This document shows positions 16,392 through 25,192 of a stretch of 36,531 nt of DNA, in pieces. The DNA is from an uncultured Dehalococcoidia bacterium. Its GTDB lineage: Bacteria; Chloroflexota; Dehalococcoidia; Lucifugimonadales; CAJWUJ01. Below the pieces are notes generated by a model. It was not told the origin of the DNA and searched no databases. It saw only the letters and a program-made list of their open reading frames with translations. Every line of letters begins with the position of its first letter. Within the stretch, counting starts at the first letter, position 1. Made by a program: the position numbers and the translations under genes. Where the stretch lies: positions 1 to 36,531 of the forward strand of contig CAJWUJ010000015.1 of NCBI GenBank assembly GCA_913047625.1, written 5' to 3'.

Positions 16392-17273
16392 GTGTTGCCA
16401 AATGAGCAGCTACAAGGGTTGAGTTTATTGAAACTGTCATTCCATGATAAATATGTCCAGCAGATTTCTGCAAATATTTATGCATTTGTTCAAGGTTCCC
16501 ATGTCACTAATAGCGGATTTGTAATATTTTCTTGGGGGGTAGTCGTCATTGATTCTTTGATGACAGTTACCTTGGCTAATCGTTTGAAGGAAGCTATCAA
16601 GAGTGTTACTGACAAGCCCGTCAAGTATGTTGTGAATACTCACTTTCACGGTGATCATGTGTTTGGTAATCAATGTTTTCTACCAACAAGTATAGTAGGG
16701 CACAAAAATACCGCATCTATTTTAGAAAGGCACGGGCAACTTTATGTCACAAAATTCACAAAACGTTTCCCCAAGCTGGAAAGGGAATTGGCTAAAGTTC
16801 GAGTTGTTCCTCCCTTTCTAACTTTTGATTCTAGACTCAGACTTGGAACCCCTGATGAAGGAGTCGATCTGTTATATTTTGGTCATGGCCATACATCTGG
16901 TGATGTAGTAGTCTTTTCGGCTGAAGAGAAGGTGATGTTTGTTGGAGATTTGGTTTTCAATGCGATTTTTCCTACCTCAGATGATGCAGTCATTTCTTCT
17001 TGGGTAAAAGTTTTGGAACGTCTGGAGGAACTTAACCCACGGATTCTTATTCCCGGACATGGGAATCCGTGTGGTAAAAAGGAACTTGGTTACATGTTGC
17101 AGTTACTGCGAGAGGTACTATTAAGCAATGAATTGATTAGAGGTGGACAGATTGGGATTAATGAAGCCCTAGAAAATATTTTAGGAACCGGTGGAATTGA
17201 AAGTCCCTACGGGAGTTGGCTCTATCCTGAACGCCTTGCATGTTTGTTAGGACAAGCGCAGAAGATGGGTTGA
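16392..17273 (+). CDS. MBL-fold metallo-hydrolase
   Basis: A 293-residue metallo-beta-lactamase-fold protein. The dinuclear metal motif is His84-x-His86-x-Asp88-His89 in NTHFHGDH. Further conserved parts are GHGHTSGDVVVF, the metal-bridging Asp region in FVGDLVFN, and the last His in IPGHGNPCG. It resembles the glyoxalase II/SoxH-like branch; the substrate is unknown. The start codon is uncertain: GTG 16392 is the most upstream start, but TTG codons shortly after (near the AAGGG at about 16418) are possible. No signal peptide is seen. Confidence 0.82.
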   Translation: MLPNEQLQGLSLLKLSFHDKYVQQISANIYAFVQGSHVTNSGFVIFSWGVVVIDSLMTVTLANRLKEAIKSVTDKPVKYVVNTHFHGDHVFGNQCFLPTSIVGHKNTASILERHGQLYVTKFTKRFPKLERELAKVRVVPPFLTFDSRLRLGTPDEGVDLLYFGHGHTSGDVVVFSAEEKVMFVGDLVFNAIFPTSDDAVISSWVKVLERLEELNPRILIPGHGNPCGKKELGYMLQLLREVLLSNELIRGGQIGINEALENILGTGGIESPYGSWLYPERLACLLGQAQKMG

Positions 17274-17318
17274 AAAATATCCTTAGACAATATCAGGCGA
17301 GGATTCCGTTAAAGCAAA

Positions 17319-17981
17319 TTAACCAGGTAGTGAGGACTCGCTCTTTTTCACTGCAATCACTGCTGCATATGTAACAGGTGTGGCTATGATTTCGTAAGTT
17401 ACCTTAACGATCCACTGTACTAAAATCATTTCTACAACCACTGATAAAGGTAAGATTGGTAGGAATGCTATTGTGATAAAGAGTACCGAATCAAGTCCTT
17501 CTCCTACGATGGTAGAACCTATCGTTCTCATCCATAGCCATTTACCTTGTGTTGCTGTCTTGATCTTAATCAGTAAGTACGAATTTGATAGCTCCCCAAC
17601 GAGATATCCGCAGAAAGAAGCCAGTAAAATCCTAGGCGTTGTGCCAAGGATAGTCTCATAGGAGGATTGATTTTCGAAGGCTGTAGACGGTGATAATTGA
17701 ATTGAAGTCCATACTATAGCTACAAAGATCAAATTGCATCCAAACCCTATAAATATAGTTTGCCGAGCGCGTTTGAATCCATAAACTTCCGTGAGCACGT
17801 CACCTAAAATGTATATTATTGGGAAAACTAGTATTGCTGCCGGTAATGTTTGTCCAAATAAATCAACTAACTTAATTGCAATAAGATTAGAAGACAGCAA
17901 TAGAGTTATGAACAAGGCAGATATAAAAACGAAGAGGTTTATATTAGGAGATCCAGTATTTTTGTCAAATGTTGGTGGCAT
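17319..17981 (-). CDS. Queuosine precursor transporter (VUT/YhhQ family)
   Basis: A 220-residue inner-membrane protein with about six helices that imports a queuosine precursor (preQ0/preQ1 or queuine) for tRNA wobble modification. Family motifs are FPIIYILGDVLTEVYGF, GELSNSYLLIKIK and GSTIVGEGLDS. Length is typical. AAGGA stands upstream of the ATG. It follows hyuA by 47 bp on the same strand, and I found no preQ1 riboswitch-like fold in that short gap. No other queuosine genes are in the window, which suits salvage by a tRNA-guanine transglycosylase elsewhere. Confidence 0.87.
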   Translation of the reverse strand: MPPTFDKNTGSPNINLFVFISALFITLLLSSNLIAIKLVDLFGQTLPAAILVFPIIYILGDVLTEVYGFKRARQTIFIGFGCNLIFVAIVWTSIQLSPSTAFENQSSYETILGTTPRILLASFCGYLVGELSNSYLLIKIKTATQGKWLWMRTIGSTIVGEGLDSVLFITIAFLPILPLSVVVEMILVQWIVKVTYEIIATPVTYAAVIAVKKSESSLPG

Positions 17982-18028
17982 AATATATGAATTCCTTTAG
18001 ATCATCTTTTATTTTAGTGTTGCTAACT

Positions 18029-20038
18029 TTAGTTAGTCTTTTTAAGACTGAGGATTAAGTTGCTATAAACGTCGAGTGTACCGTGCCAGTCCGGAGGAAT
18101 CACGGTTGTACTATCTAGTTGGAAAACGATAGCTGGTCCCTCAATCATGTTACCTGGAAGAAGCTTACTTCTATCGTACATGGTAGTAGTATGCGATTCT
18201 CCGTAAAAAATCACTTCATCTTGATCCAAAATAGCTTCTTGTAAAGGAGTTTTTGATGAGAGATGTACTGCTTCGGGCTGGTATGGATCGCCTTGAGCAA
18301 TCATCTTGAGCCGTGCGTTGACGATTTCTATTGCTGATTGAGGATCTTTGTATCCGAACCTTCTCTCATGCTCAGTGTTAAAGGCTTCGGATACTCTATC
18401 CGTAAAGTCATCGCTGGTAGTGGGGCATTCTATAGTGAGCTCAAAAGATTGACCCACATATCTTACGTCAAGCATTTTTCGTGGTTGCAGCTGACCCTCA
18501 ACAATGCCTTGATCTAACATCTCTGCTCTGCCTTGCTCTTGCATCGATTTAAATACTTCCTCGAGATCAGATTTTTGTATTACACCCCTCAACATAACTG
18601 TTTGAGAGTAGTCTTTGACTACATCTGCCACAGCAATTCCTAAAGCTGATAAAACTCCAGGGTAAGCTGGAACAAGAATCCTGGGGATTCTTAATTCTTT
18701 TGCTAAATCGCATGCATGCAATGGTCCAGCGCCTCCAAACGGTACCAGCGTAAAGTCGCGCGGATCGAACCCTCTCTCTAGAGATATCGATCTTATAGCT
18801 CTTTCCATATTCGAGTTAACTACGCGAATAATTCCTTCAGCAGCCTGTAATTGGGTAACACCCATTTTCTGAGCAAGTGGCTTAATTGAATCCTCTGAAT
18901 TTTGGATATCCAACATCATTTTCCCGCCCAAGAAATGATCAGGATGCATGCGACCCAGTAATAAGTTAGCATCAGTTACTGTTGTGTTTGTACCAGATCC
19001 GTAACAGGCTGGACCAGGGTTTGCCCCCGCTGATTCCGGACCAACGTTCAAAGCTCCACCACTATCCATTGAAGCAATCGAACCGCCTCCAGCACCCACT
19101 GTATGAATGTCTATCATAGGCACACTTACTGGTTGACCACCGATAGTATAGTTCGTAGTTTCTTGAATTCTATTAGGGCACAAAGAAACATCAGTTGATG
19201 TGCCTCCCATGTCGAATGTAATGATATGATCGAATCCCGCTAAGGAAGAAATATAACGGGCTCCGACAACTCCCCCTGCTGGACCACTAAGTATGGTACG
19301 TACTGGTTGTTGAGACGCAAGTTCTGCACTGATACTGCCGCCCGAAGACTGCATTATCCTGATGCCCTTCCCCCCCAGAGATTTTGTTAAGTTAGCCATG
19401 TAACGTGCCACCGCGGGACCTACATATGAATTTACGGTCACTGTACTAGTCCTTTCAAATTCCCTAAATTCAGGAAGGACTTCACTCGAGATCGAAATAT
19501 AGAGTTTAGGCTCAATCTTTGACAATGCATTTTTCAGAATCTGTTCATGTGCGGGGTTAAGAAATGAAAAAAGAAGAGAAACAGAGACAGCGTCTATGTC
19601 TGCATTATTGACAGACTTAACTAAAGTTTGAATGGCCATGTCAGTCAATTCAGAGACAACATTTCCTTCATGATCCATTCTTTCTTCAATGCCGAATCGG
19701 TTCTCCGCATTAACGAGTGTGTCTGGTTTATCTTGCTGAAGGTCAAACAGATCAGGCCTAGCTTGCCTTCCTATTTCTATGATGTCTTCAAAGCCCTTTG
19801 TGATTACTAAAGCAGTCTTAGCTCCTTTTCGTTCGAGCAGAGCGTTTGTAGCAACTGTAGAACCGTGTGCAATTGTGGCCATCTTTGAAGGATTTAATTC
19901 CTTCATTCCAGTAATAATTGATTTTTCAGGTGAAGCCGGAGATGAAGGAATTTTGTGAATAGATAGTTGATTGTCTTCAACAAGAACAAAGTCCGTAAAA
20001 GTTCCTCCTACGTCGATGCCTAATATTTGTTTTGTCAT
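18029..20038 (-). CDS. Hydantoinase/oxoprolinase subunit A (HyuA family)
   Basis: ATP-dependent ring-opening amidohydrolase subunit, acting on hydantoins or 5-oxoproline-like lactams; 669 residues, close to the usual 680-700. The actin-like ATPase N-terminal motif GIDVGGTFTDF is at residues 7-17. SGPAGGVVGA, FDMGGTSTDVSL, HTVGAGGGSIA and GANPGPACYGSG are all present. The C-terminal domain is intact. AGGA 5 nt before the ATG supports the start. Partner subunit B (HyuB) is normally adjacent but is absent from both sides; upstream is the F420 reductase gene across a 106-bp gap, so this gene may have its own promoter. Confidence 0.9.
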   Translation of the reverse strand: MTKQILGIDVGGTFTDFVLVEDNQLSIHKIPSSPASPEKSIITGMKELNPSKMATIAHGSTVATNALLERKGAKTALVITKGFEDIIEIGRQARPDLFDLQQDKPDTLVNAENRFGIEERMDHEGNVVSELTDMAIQTLVKSVNNADIDAVSVSLLFSFLNPAHEQILKNALSKIEPKLYISISSEVLPEFREFERTSTVTVNSYVGPAVARYMANLTKSLGGKGIRIMQSSGGSISAELASQQPVRTILSGPAGGVVGARYISSLAGFDHIITFDMGGTSTDVSLCPNRIQETTNYTIGGQPVSVPMIDIHTVGAGGGSIASMDSGGALNVGPESAGANPGPACYGSGTNTTVTDANLLLGRMHPDHFLGGKMMLDIQNSEDSIKPLAQKMGVTQLQAAEGIIRVVNSNMERAIRSISLERGFDPRDFTLVPFGGAGPLHACDLAKELRIPRILVPAYPGVLSALGIAVADVVKDYSQTVMLRGVIQKSDLEEVFKSMQEQGRAEMLDQGIVEGQLQPRKMLDVRYVGQSFELTIECPTTSDDFTDRVSEAFNTEHERRFGYKDPQSAIEIVNARLKMIAQGDPYQPEAVHLSSKTPLQEAILDQDEVIFYGESHTTTMYDRSKLLPGNMIEGPAIVFQLDSTTVIPPDWHGTLDVYSNLILSLKKTN

Positions 20039-20144
20039 GAGAATCCTTAACTGTTTTTAAATTTTAAATAATAGCACGCTTAATATGTTCATTCCTCTTG
20101 AAAGGATTTATTAGTGGTGGAAACCATTGTGCTAAAGTTATGGT

Positions 20145-20819
20145 TTATGCCGGCAATCCTGTGAACCGAATCATAGTGTGTGATTTATAAATTTTGTTTA
20201 GATTAATGAGTAAGGCGGTTAGTTGTTCAGAAAACTGTGCGTTGGATAATGGTCCTCCATCAATTGATTTAACGCCTTGAATATGCTCTGCTAGAGAACA
20301 TACCTTACGTTTAGCTTGCTCATCATCACCGCATATAATTACGTCGCAATCTACAGAATGAGAGAGCGTTAGGAGATGAGGAGCGGCAACGTTATGAAAA
20401 GCACTGATTACCTTTGACTCAGGTAAAAGGTTTTGGGATTGGACGGCTGCAGATCCTTCTGGTAGCACAACAGGATAAGCAGTGCCTTTGTTGAAAGTAA
20501 GAGGAACGACTACATTAATTACAATTTTACCTACCAGATGAGACTTAATTGCCTCCAATGTTGGCTGGTGTGCTTCGAAAGGAACTGATATTACAACTAT
20601 ATCGGATTGTTCTGCTGTTGACAGATTGTCTTTGCAAGAGAGTGATAAGTCAGGCGCGATTGACAATAGTTTTTCAATAGCAGCTGTACCTTTTTCAGGG
20701 TTTCTAGATCCTATAATTATCGGGAATCCCGCTAGTCCAAGTCGCAAGGCTAGTCCTTGGCCTTCGGGCCCGGTCCCTCCGATTATTCCTATAATTTCTT
20801 TTGAAAGCATTACTGTCAA
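20145..20819 (-). CDS. npdG: F420:NADPH oxidoreductase (NADPH-dependent F420 reductase)
   Basis: Transfers hydride between NADP(H) and the deazaflavin F420, supplying F420H2. The NADP-binding motif IGGTGPEGQGLALRLGLAG starts at residue 13 and is followed by IIIGSRNPEKG, whose Ser-Arg favours NADP. Downstream, VVPLTFNKGTAYPV and SAFHNVAAPHLL match the family. The 224-residue size is typical. The start is TTG 20819 or ATG 20810; neither has a clear Shine-Dalgarno, but the TTG is only 11 bp past the stop of the F420-dependent enzyme gene, so coupling is likely. Its position next to an F420 user supports the assignment. Confidence 0.88.
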   Translation of the reverse strand: MTVMLSKEIIGIIGGTGPEGQGLALRLGLAGFPIIIGSRNPEKGTAAIEKLLSIAPDLSLSCKDNLSTAEQSDIVVISVPFEAHQPTLEAIKSHLVGKIVINVVVPLTFNKGTAYPVVLPEGSAAVQSQNLLPESKVISAFHNVAAPHLLTLSHSVDCDVIICGDDEQAKRKVCSLAEHIQGVKSIDGGPLSNAQFSEQLTALLINLNKIYKSHTMIRFTGLPA

Positions 20820-20830
20820 TGATTGTAAAG

Positions 20831-21829
20831 TTAGTCGTTAAGATGGGGCATGATGTCCATAGTCAGCTGGGGTACCAGGTTCTTATGTCTATTAGTGTCG
20901 GTATAGAAGAAAAGCTTATTTGCACCTAAAGTATCGAGCTTCTTTATTTGATCTATAATCTCATTTGTTGTGCCAGCCACAGCGAGTCGGTTAGCTAAAT
21001 ATTCAGTTAAGCCCAGATTATCAGTTAAATTATCGCTTTTAAAATGTTCGATAGATTTGTAATCACGAGTTAATTGTTCAATGGGCTTATGAAGTGAGGC
21101 AGGTACATTTTTCCCTTCCAAACCATATCTGAAAATAATATGACCTGAAGTTGCTAAGTTAGCCTTTATTTTTTGGATAGCTTCTTCACGGGAATCTCCG
21201 ATGCTTAACTGTATCATCCACCATAAGTCAATATCGTCTAATGATCTTCCTGCGATTGCAGCTCCTTCAGCAATATATTCTTTTGCAAGTCTGATTTGAT
21301 CTTGTTCTATACCAAAGCACACCCAAACAATATCAGCTATTTGGCCTGCTAATCTAAAGCCTTTTGGCCCAGAGGGAGCCATGCCAATTGGTATTTTTCT
21401 CTTTGCCCATGTCAAATAGCATTCACCGTTTTGCCATTGGGATTTCCCGTTGATGTGTAGTTCTCTGATGGTTTGAACAAAATCTGAAAGAGTATTTAGG
21501 GATGCTGGTTTCATTCCGACGTTATATACAGTGGAATCCCCGGTTCCGACACCAAGGAACGTTCTTTTGGGTGCTATATCGTCTATTGTTGCAATTGCAG
21601 AAGCAGTAACAGCCGGGTGTCTGGTTCTTGGATTTGTTATCCATGTTCCGACCCGTGCCTGCTGAGAGTGTTCTGCTGCCAAGGCACAACGAATAAACTG
21701 CTCATGATAGAGTGCTTGAGAGTCACCACAACCAATCATGCCTATACCCGCGCGATCCAAGGCTCTTACTTGTTCAATATATTTAGATATGTCGGTACTG
21801 ACTAGAGCTACACCTAATTCAATTGTCAT
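20831..21829 (-). CDS. F420-dependent LLM-class oxidoreductase
   Basis: Luciferase-like TIM-barrel enzyme, 332 residues, of the F420-using (MER/FGD-like) branch. Signs are IELGVAL at the N terminus, WITNPRTRHPAVTASAIATI, the cofactor-binding FLGVGTGDSTVYNVGM, and IPIGMAPSGPKGFRLAGQIAD. The pairing with npdG immediately downstream strongly favours F420 over FMN. The substrate is unknown. AGGAGG stands 12 nt before the ATG. The gap to jag is only 33 bp, placing it in line with the rpmH-jag cluster. Confidence 0.88.
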   Translation of the reverse strand: MTIELGVALVSTDISKYIEQVRALDRAGIGMIGCGDSQALYHEQFIRCALAAEHSQQARVGTWITNPRTRHPAVTASAIATIDDIAPKRTFLGVGTGDSTVYNVGMKPASLNTLSDFVQTIRELHINGKSQWQNGECYLTWAKRKIPIGMAPSGPKGFRLAGQIADIVWVCFGIEQDQIRLAKEYIAEGAAIAGRSLDDIDLWWMIQLSIGDSREEAIQKIKANLATSGHIIFRYGLEGKNVPASLHKPIEQLTRDYKSIEHFKSDNLTDNLGLTEYLANRLAVAGTTNEIIDQIKKLDTLGANKLFFYTDTNRHKNLVPQLTMDIMPHLND

Positions 21830-21862
21830 TTGCTGTAGGTTCCTCCTAATGACGATCCAAGG

Positions 21863-22519
21863 TTAGTCATTATTTGTACTAGGGATAATGGTAACCTGTC
21901 TTTGGTCACCTTCTCCAATACTTTCGGTTTGAATATCTTGACGGTTTGCCAAAGCGATATGGATAGTACGTCGTTCACGCGGTGGCATTGGTTCAAGTGT
22001 AATTGGTTTGCCTGTATTTACAACTTTTGTCGCTAAACGCTCAGCCATTAACTGCAGGGATTCATCTCTTCTTGCCTTGTACCCTTCGATATCCAAAATT
22101 ACCAAAACTCGTTGATTATTAATTTTGTTAGCAAGGTAGTTGACAAGAAACTGTAAATCTCGCAGGGTTTCCCCTTTTCGACCAATGAGGAGCCCAGAAT
22201 CTATGCCTTGAATATCAATTTCTACAGGATCATCATCATGTTCTCCAGCATTGCTGATTTTTGCTGTAGCTTCAGCCTTAGTCAAGTGCAGAAGCTCGGT
22301 GACGATCTCTAGAATTGAAGATGCTATAGACCTCCCAGCAGGTATCATTGATACCCTAACACGTGCCATAGAGCTACCAAAACCTAGAATACCAGCTTTG
22401 GCTTCGCTAATTACGTCTACCTGAACCTCGTTTGGAAGAACGTTTAGCTCTTTGATTCCTAGCTCCGTCGCCTCCTCCACTGTTTTCGCTGAAATTTCCA
22501 CGCTCGTTGTCTTGTCCAT
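21863..22519 (-). CDS. jag: RNA-binding protein KhpB/Jag
   Basis: A 218-residue RNA-binding protein linked to cell division and envelope control, usually next to yidC. Domains in order: Jag_N (about 5-55, VEISAKTVEEATELGIKEL and GILGFG), KH (about 80-150, LLIGRKGETLRDLQFLVNYL), R3H (about 150-215, MPPRERRTIHIAL). AAGGAG lies 10 nt before the ATG. The first 37 codons overlap the 3' end of yidC in another frame by 113 bp; since the Jag_N domain needs these residues, the overlap is real unless there is a sequence error. Confidence 0.9.
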   Translation of the reverse strand: MDKTTSVEISAKTVEEATELGIKELNVLPNEVQVDVISEAKAGILGFGSSMARVRVSMIPAGRSIASSILEIVTELLHLTKAEATAKISNAGEHDDDPVEIDIQGIDSGLLIGRKGETLRDLQFLVNYLANKINNQRVLVILDIEGYKARRDESLQLMAERLATKVVNTGKPITLEPMPPRERRTIHIALANRQDIQTESIGEGDQRQVTIIPSTNND

Positions 22520-23303
22520 CGCTTATCAACTCCTTTTCGAGGGTTTTACTATCAGAAGTGACTTCTTTATTAGGGAAAAGGCCACCCCATCCACTTGTAA
22601 AGTACTGAATAATAATCCCAACTAGATTTGAAGAAATCCAATATAGGGCTAGTCCGCTGGGAAAGCTAAAAGTGATAAATGCCAAGAAAATAGGCATCAT
22701 AAAAGTCATGGTTTTGGCCATAGAAGCCTGCCTTGGATCTGCATTCTTGCTGGCCATACTCATCTTGCTTAGTACGAATGTTGATAATCCTACCAAAACG
22801 GGCATGATAAGTGGACTTGGATCTGGGCTTCCAAGATTAAGCCAAAGAAAGCCATCACTTACTGGAATTGCGGAATCGACTAATGGTAATGCCGAATATA
22901 ATTTTGGCCCTAGGCCAACCAGTGCTTCAGGAGTAGTTGCAAGTGTGTCCCGGATCGCAAAAAACATTCCTATAAAAATTGGGAATTGCAAGGCGAAAGG
23001 TCCAAGACATCCAAAAGGACTTATTCCTTGAGTTTTGTAGAGTTTCATAGTTTCTCTAGATATGGCTTGCCTGTCACCCTTATATTTCTTCTGAATTTCT
23101 TGCAATTTAGGTTGCATTAATCCCATCTGCTTAGTCATTCTTGCCTGTTTGACTGTTAACGGAAATGTTGCCAATCTAATTATAAAAGTGAAGCATATTA
23201 TAGCTATGCCAAAATTTTCGAATAATACTGCATAGAGAAAAACCAGGCTATTAGTCATTGGTCTAATAACTGCTTCAGTCCATATCAATGATATAAATTC
23301 CAC
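22407..23303 (-). CDS. yidC: Membrane protein insertase YidC
   Basis: Oxa1/YidC insertase of the short bacterial type, 298 residues, which inserts membrane proteins alone or with SecYEG. The conserved Arg43 lies in IIRLATFPLTVKQ; the coiled C1 loop (MGLMQPKLQEIQKKYKGD) and GISPFGCLGPFALQFPIF follow, then helices 3-5. The C-terminal tail past about residue 245 is Ser/Gly-rich and ends basic (RNQRAKRSSKRGSGRRN), as expected for ribosome contact, and is encoded across the start of jag. The start is GTG 23303 with GGAGG 5 nt upstream. It lies 13 bp after the PQQ-propeller gene. Confidence 0.93.
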   Translation of the reverse strand: MEFISLIWTEAVIRPMTNSLVFLYAVLFENFGIAIICFTFIIRLATFPLTVKQARMTKQMGLMQPKLQEIQKKYKGDRQAISRETMKLYKTQGISPFGCLGPFALQFPIFIGMFFAIRDTLATTPEALVGLGPKLYSALPLVDSAIPVSDGFLWLNLGSPDPSPLIMPVLVGLSTFVLSKMSMASKNADPRQASMAKTMTFMMPIFLAFITFSFPSGLALYWISSNLVGIIIQYFTSGWGGLFPNKEVTSDSKTLEKELISDGQDNERGNFSENSGGGDGARNQRAKRSSKRGSGRRN

Positions 23304-23316
23304 AAATTCCTCCGTA

Positions 23317-24510
23317 TTAATCTTGCTTAGCTATTGATCTGTTCCATAGTTCAATAGCTTCTGAGAGATGAACTCCTCTGACACTATCATCCATAACATT
23401 TATGTATACAATGCCATCAAATACAGTCAGAGGTGCTTGGACTTTTTCACCCACAATATATGACCATATTGGCGAGCATGAAGATCCGTTATGAGGGCAC
23501 TTTGTGGTATCAAACACTAACAGGGTGCCTTTTTCAGTAATCATTGAAAGTAAATTCAACTCGTTATCATGGGTGAAAACTGGAGATGATATAACTTTGG
23601 AGTCAGCAGCGTACTGCCAGAGAAGATTACCTTCTTGATCAAGAGCGTAAAGAGTGCCTTCTCGAGATGGAATATATAAATTGGCGTCAGCACTTTGGAC
23701 ATTGTCCACTGCAAATTGATTCCACAGCCAACCATCTGTTTTAAAAGTCCATTTTTTCTTGCCGGAAAATAGATCAATAGCATATAGATGCCGATCAAAA
23801 GATCCAGCATACACAGTATCCCCGATGATCAAGGGCATCCCAGCAACAGCCCCGTTAGTTTCAAATTGCCACAACTCTTCGCCTGTATCACTGTTAAGTG
23901 CGTAAACCTTGTGATCCATGCTTCCGAAAATTAAGATATTATGATCAATGTTTTGGGGATATGTGTGTATTAAAGGAGTTGCCCATATTTTATCTTGTGT
24001 TTGGAACTCCCATAATATAGTTGGTGGTTGATTAATTTCGGACAGATTTAATGCAAAAAGCGTACCATTGGAAGATCCTGCATAGATCCGATGTTTCCAG
24101 GAAGACTCTTTGTCTGTATTTGTACTAAAAGCTACTCCACCAATAATTGGGCCTTGATCTAAAGAATAGCTCCACTGTTCAGTCCCATCACCTCTATCAA
24201 TTGCGACTAGACGTCCGTCCCAAGTGCCAAACAGTCCGCTGTTGTTTGGTCCTAGTACCAGGGTCGAATACACAGGTGAAGTTGTTTCTTCATCATACGG
24301 TGTTCTCCATTTGATTTGCCCTCGTCTATTTCCATCTAGTGCTAGAATCTGCCCTGATTGGTTAGCCACTAATATAGTTTGGTCTCCGAAGGGGCTATTA
24401 TCAACAGTTGGTCCTGACCAACCTCCCTGAGGTCCATAGCCGGAGTTAGCACATGCCATAGATGTGACCAATGCTAGTGAACACAACAAAACTAGATAGA
24501 GTTTATTCAT
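23317..24510 (-). CDS. PQQ/BamB-like beta-propeller protein, secreted or lipoprotein
   Basis: A 397-residue protein with an N-terminal signal sequence (MNKLYLVLLCSLALVTSMAC; the cysteine at residue 20 may be lipidated although the lipobox is imperfect). At least five repeats of the type GxxYALD-x-TGxxxWxF follow (e.g. KVYALNSDTGEELWQF, LYAIDLFSGKKKWTF), giving a seven- or eight-bladed propeller as in BamB or quinoprotein dehydrogenases. I see no catalytic dehydrogenase residues, so a binding or assembly role is more likely. Its ATG overlaps the yidD stop by one base (TAATG), so the two are coupled, and yidC follows 13 bp on. Function is inferred only from context. Confidence 0.82.
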   Translation of the reverse strand: MNKLYLVLLCSLALVTSMACANSGYGPQGGWSGPTVDNSPFGDQTILVANQSGQILALDGNRRGQIKWRTPYDEETTSPVYSTLVLGPNNSGLFGTWDGRLVAIDRGDGTEQWSYSLDQGPIIGGVAFSTNTDKESSWKHRIYAGSSNGTLFALNLSEINQPPTILWEFQTQDKIWATPLIHTYPQNIDHNILIFGSMDHKVYALNSDTGEELWQFETNGAVAGMPLIIGDTVYAGSFDRHLYAIDLFSGKKKWTFKTDGWLWNQFAVDNVQSADANLYIPSREGTLYALDQEGNLLWQYAADSKVISSPVFTHDNELNLLSMITEKGTLLVFDTTKCPHNGSSCSPIWSYIVGEKVQAPLTVFDGIVYINVMDDSVRGVHLSEAIELWNRSIAKQD

Positions 24511-24800
24511 TATTTCTTACTTGGCATTTCAGCAAGCGAAGATTTTTTGGATCGAAACAAAGTGCCTACTACTTTAAGAATCTTATATTGTTGTGCGACA
24601 AGCGTTTTAAATACAGGTGCCCACGGGCCACAGCTAAGCAGCCTGGACGTAATCAGACCTAACGCTTTGGTAGTCCTCTCTTTTGCTAGTACATCAAGGG
24701 CATATTGAGAACAAGTCGGTTGAAATCTACACGTAGCAGGCCAGTATGGTGACAAAACTGCTTTGTATATGAGAATTAGGGCTATCGCAAATTTTTTCAT
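24510..24800 (-). CDS. yidD: Membrane protein insertion efficiency factor YidD
   Basis: A 96-residue small membrane-associated protein that helps YidC-dependent insertion. The hallmark CRFQPTCSQYALDVL is intact after an amphipathic start (ALILIYKAVLSPYWPATC). The second hallmark, usually RCHPW, reads SCGPWAP. It stands 14 bp after rnpA and overlaps the next gene by one base, within the standard rpmH-rnpA-yidD-yidC-jag order except for the propeller insertion. Confidence 0.9.
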   Translation of the reverse strand: MKKFAIALILIYKAVLSPYWPATCRFQPTCSQYALDVLAKERTTKALGLITSRLLSCGPWAPVFKTLVAQQYKILKVVGTLFRSKKSSLAEMPSKK

Positions 24801-24814
24801 GGGAATTATTATTA

Positions 24815-25159
24815 CTATAATGTTGTTAGCTTGAGAAGCTTTGCTTTTTTGAGTATACCCAAGATAGATTGTTCCAAGCTTTGGTAGTCACTTGAAACAG
24901 CGTTGCTCCTTGCAACAAATACTAAGTCGAAGCCAGGAGCAATCGAAGCGCGACGAAGAATTTCTTTCATTCGACGCCTCAATTTATTTCTTACATGTGC
25001 CTTACCTATTCGTTTACTTATTGTAAATCCAATTCTGTGTAAGGATAGCTCATTTGGGGCGTGATAAAGTGTCACTAACCTATTTTTCTCGACATTGCGA
25101 CATTGTCGCACAGATTGGAATTCGCTGGTTTTTTTTAGCATAGCAATGCGGCTGCACAT
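24815..25159 (-). CDS. rnpA: Ribonuclease P protein component
   Basis: Basic protein subunit that binds the leader of pre-tRNA and the RNase P RNA; 114 residues. The signature KRIGKAHVRNKLRRRMKEI is at about 49-67, preceded by RIGFTISK. The usual family start corresponds to Met7 (MLKKTSEFQ), so the first six residues may be untranslated; no clear ribosome site decides. It lies 33 bp after rpmH. Confidence 0.93.
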   Translation of the reverse strand: MCSRIAMLKKTSEFQSVRQCRNVEKNRLVTLYHAPNELSLHRIGFTISKRIGKAHVRNKLRRRMKEILRRASIAPGFDLVFVARSNAVSSDYQSLEQSILGILKKAKLLKLTTL

Positions 25160-25192
25160 AGTGAGCAGTGCTGGAAAGATGTAAGGTACTAA

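Noticed and set aside
17982-18028. preQ1 riboswitch before the queuosine transporter
   Set aside because: The gap is only 47 nt and the small hairpins in it overlap the end of hyuA; no preQ1 aptamer pattern fits.
18755-18785. tRNA T-arm-like string (CGGATCGAACCC)
   Set aside because: It lies inside the hyuA coding frame (GFDPRDFTLVPFGG region) and no acceptor or anticodon stem can be built around it.
22407-22519. yidC-jag overlap as a simple frameshift artefact
   Set aside because: Jag has its own ribosome site and full N-terminal domain, and the YidC tail in the overlap is basic as expected, so both frames read sensibly.
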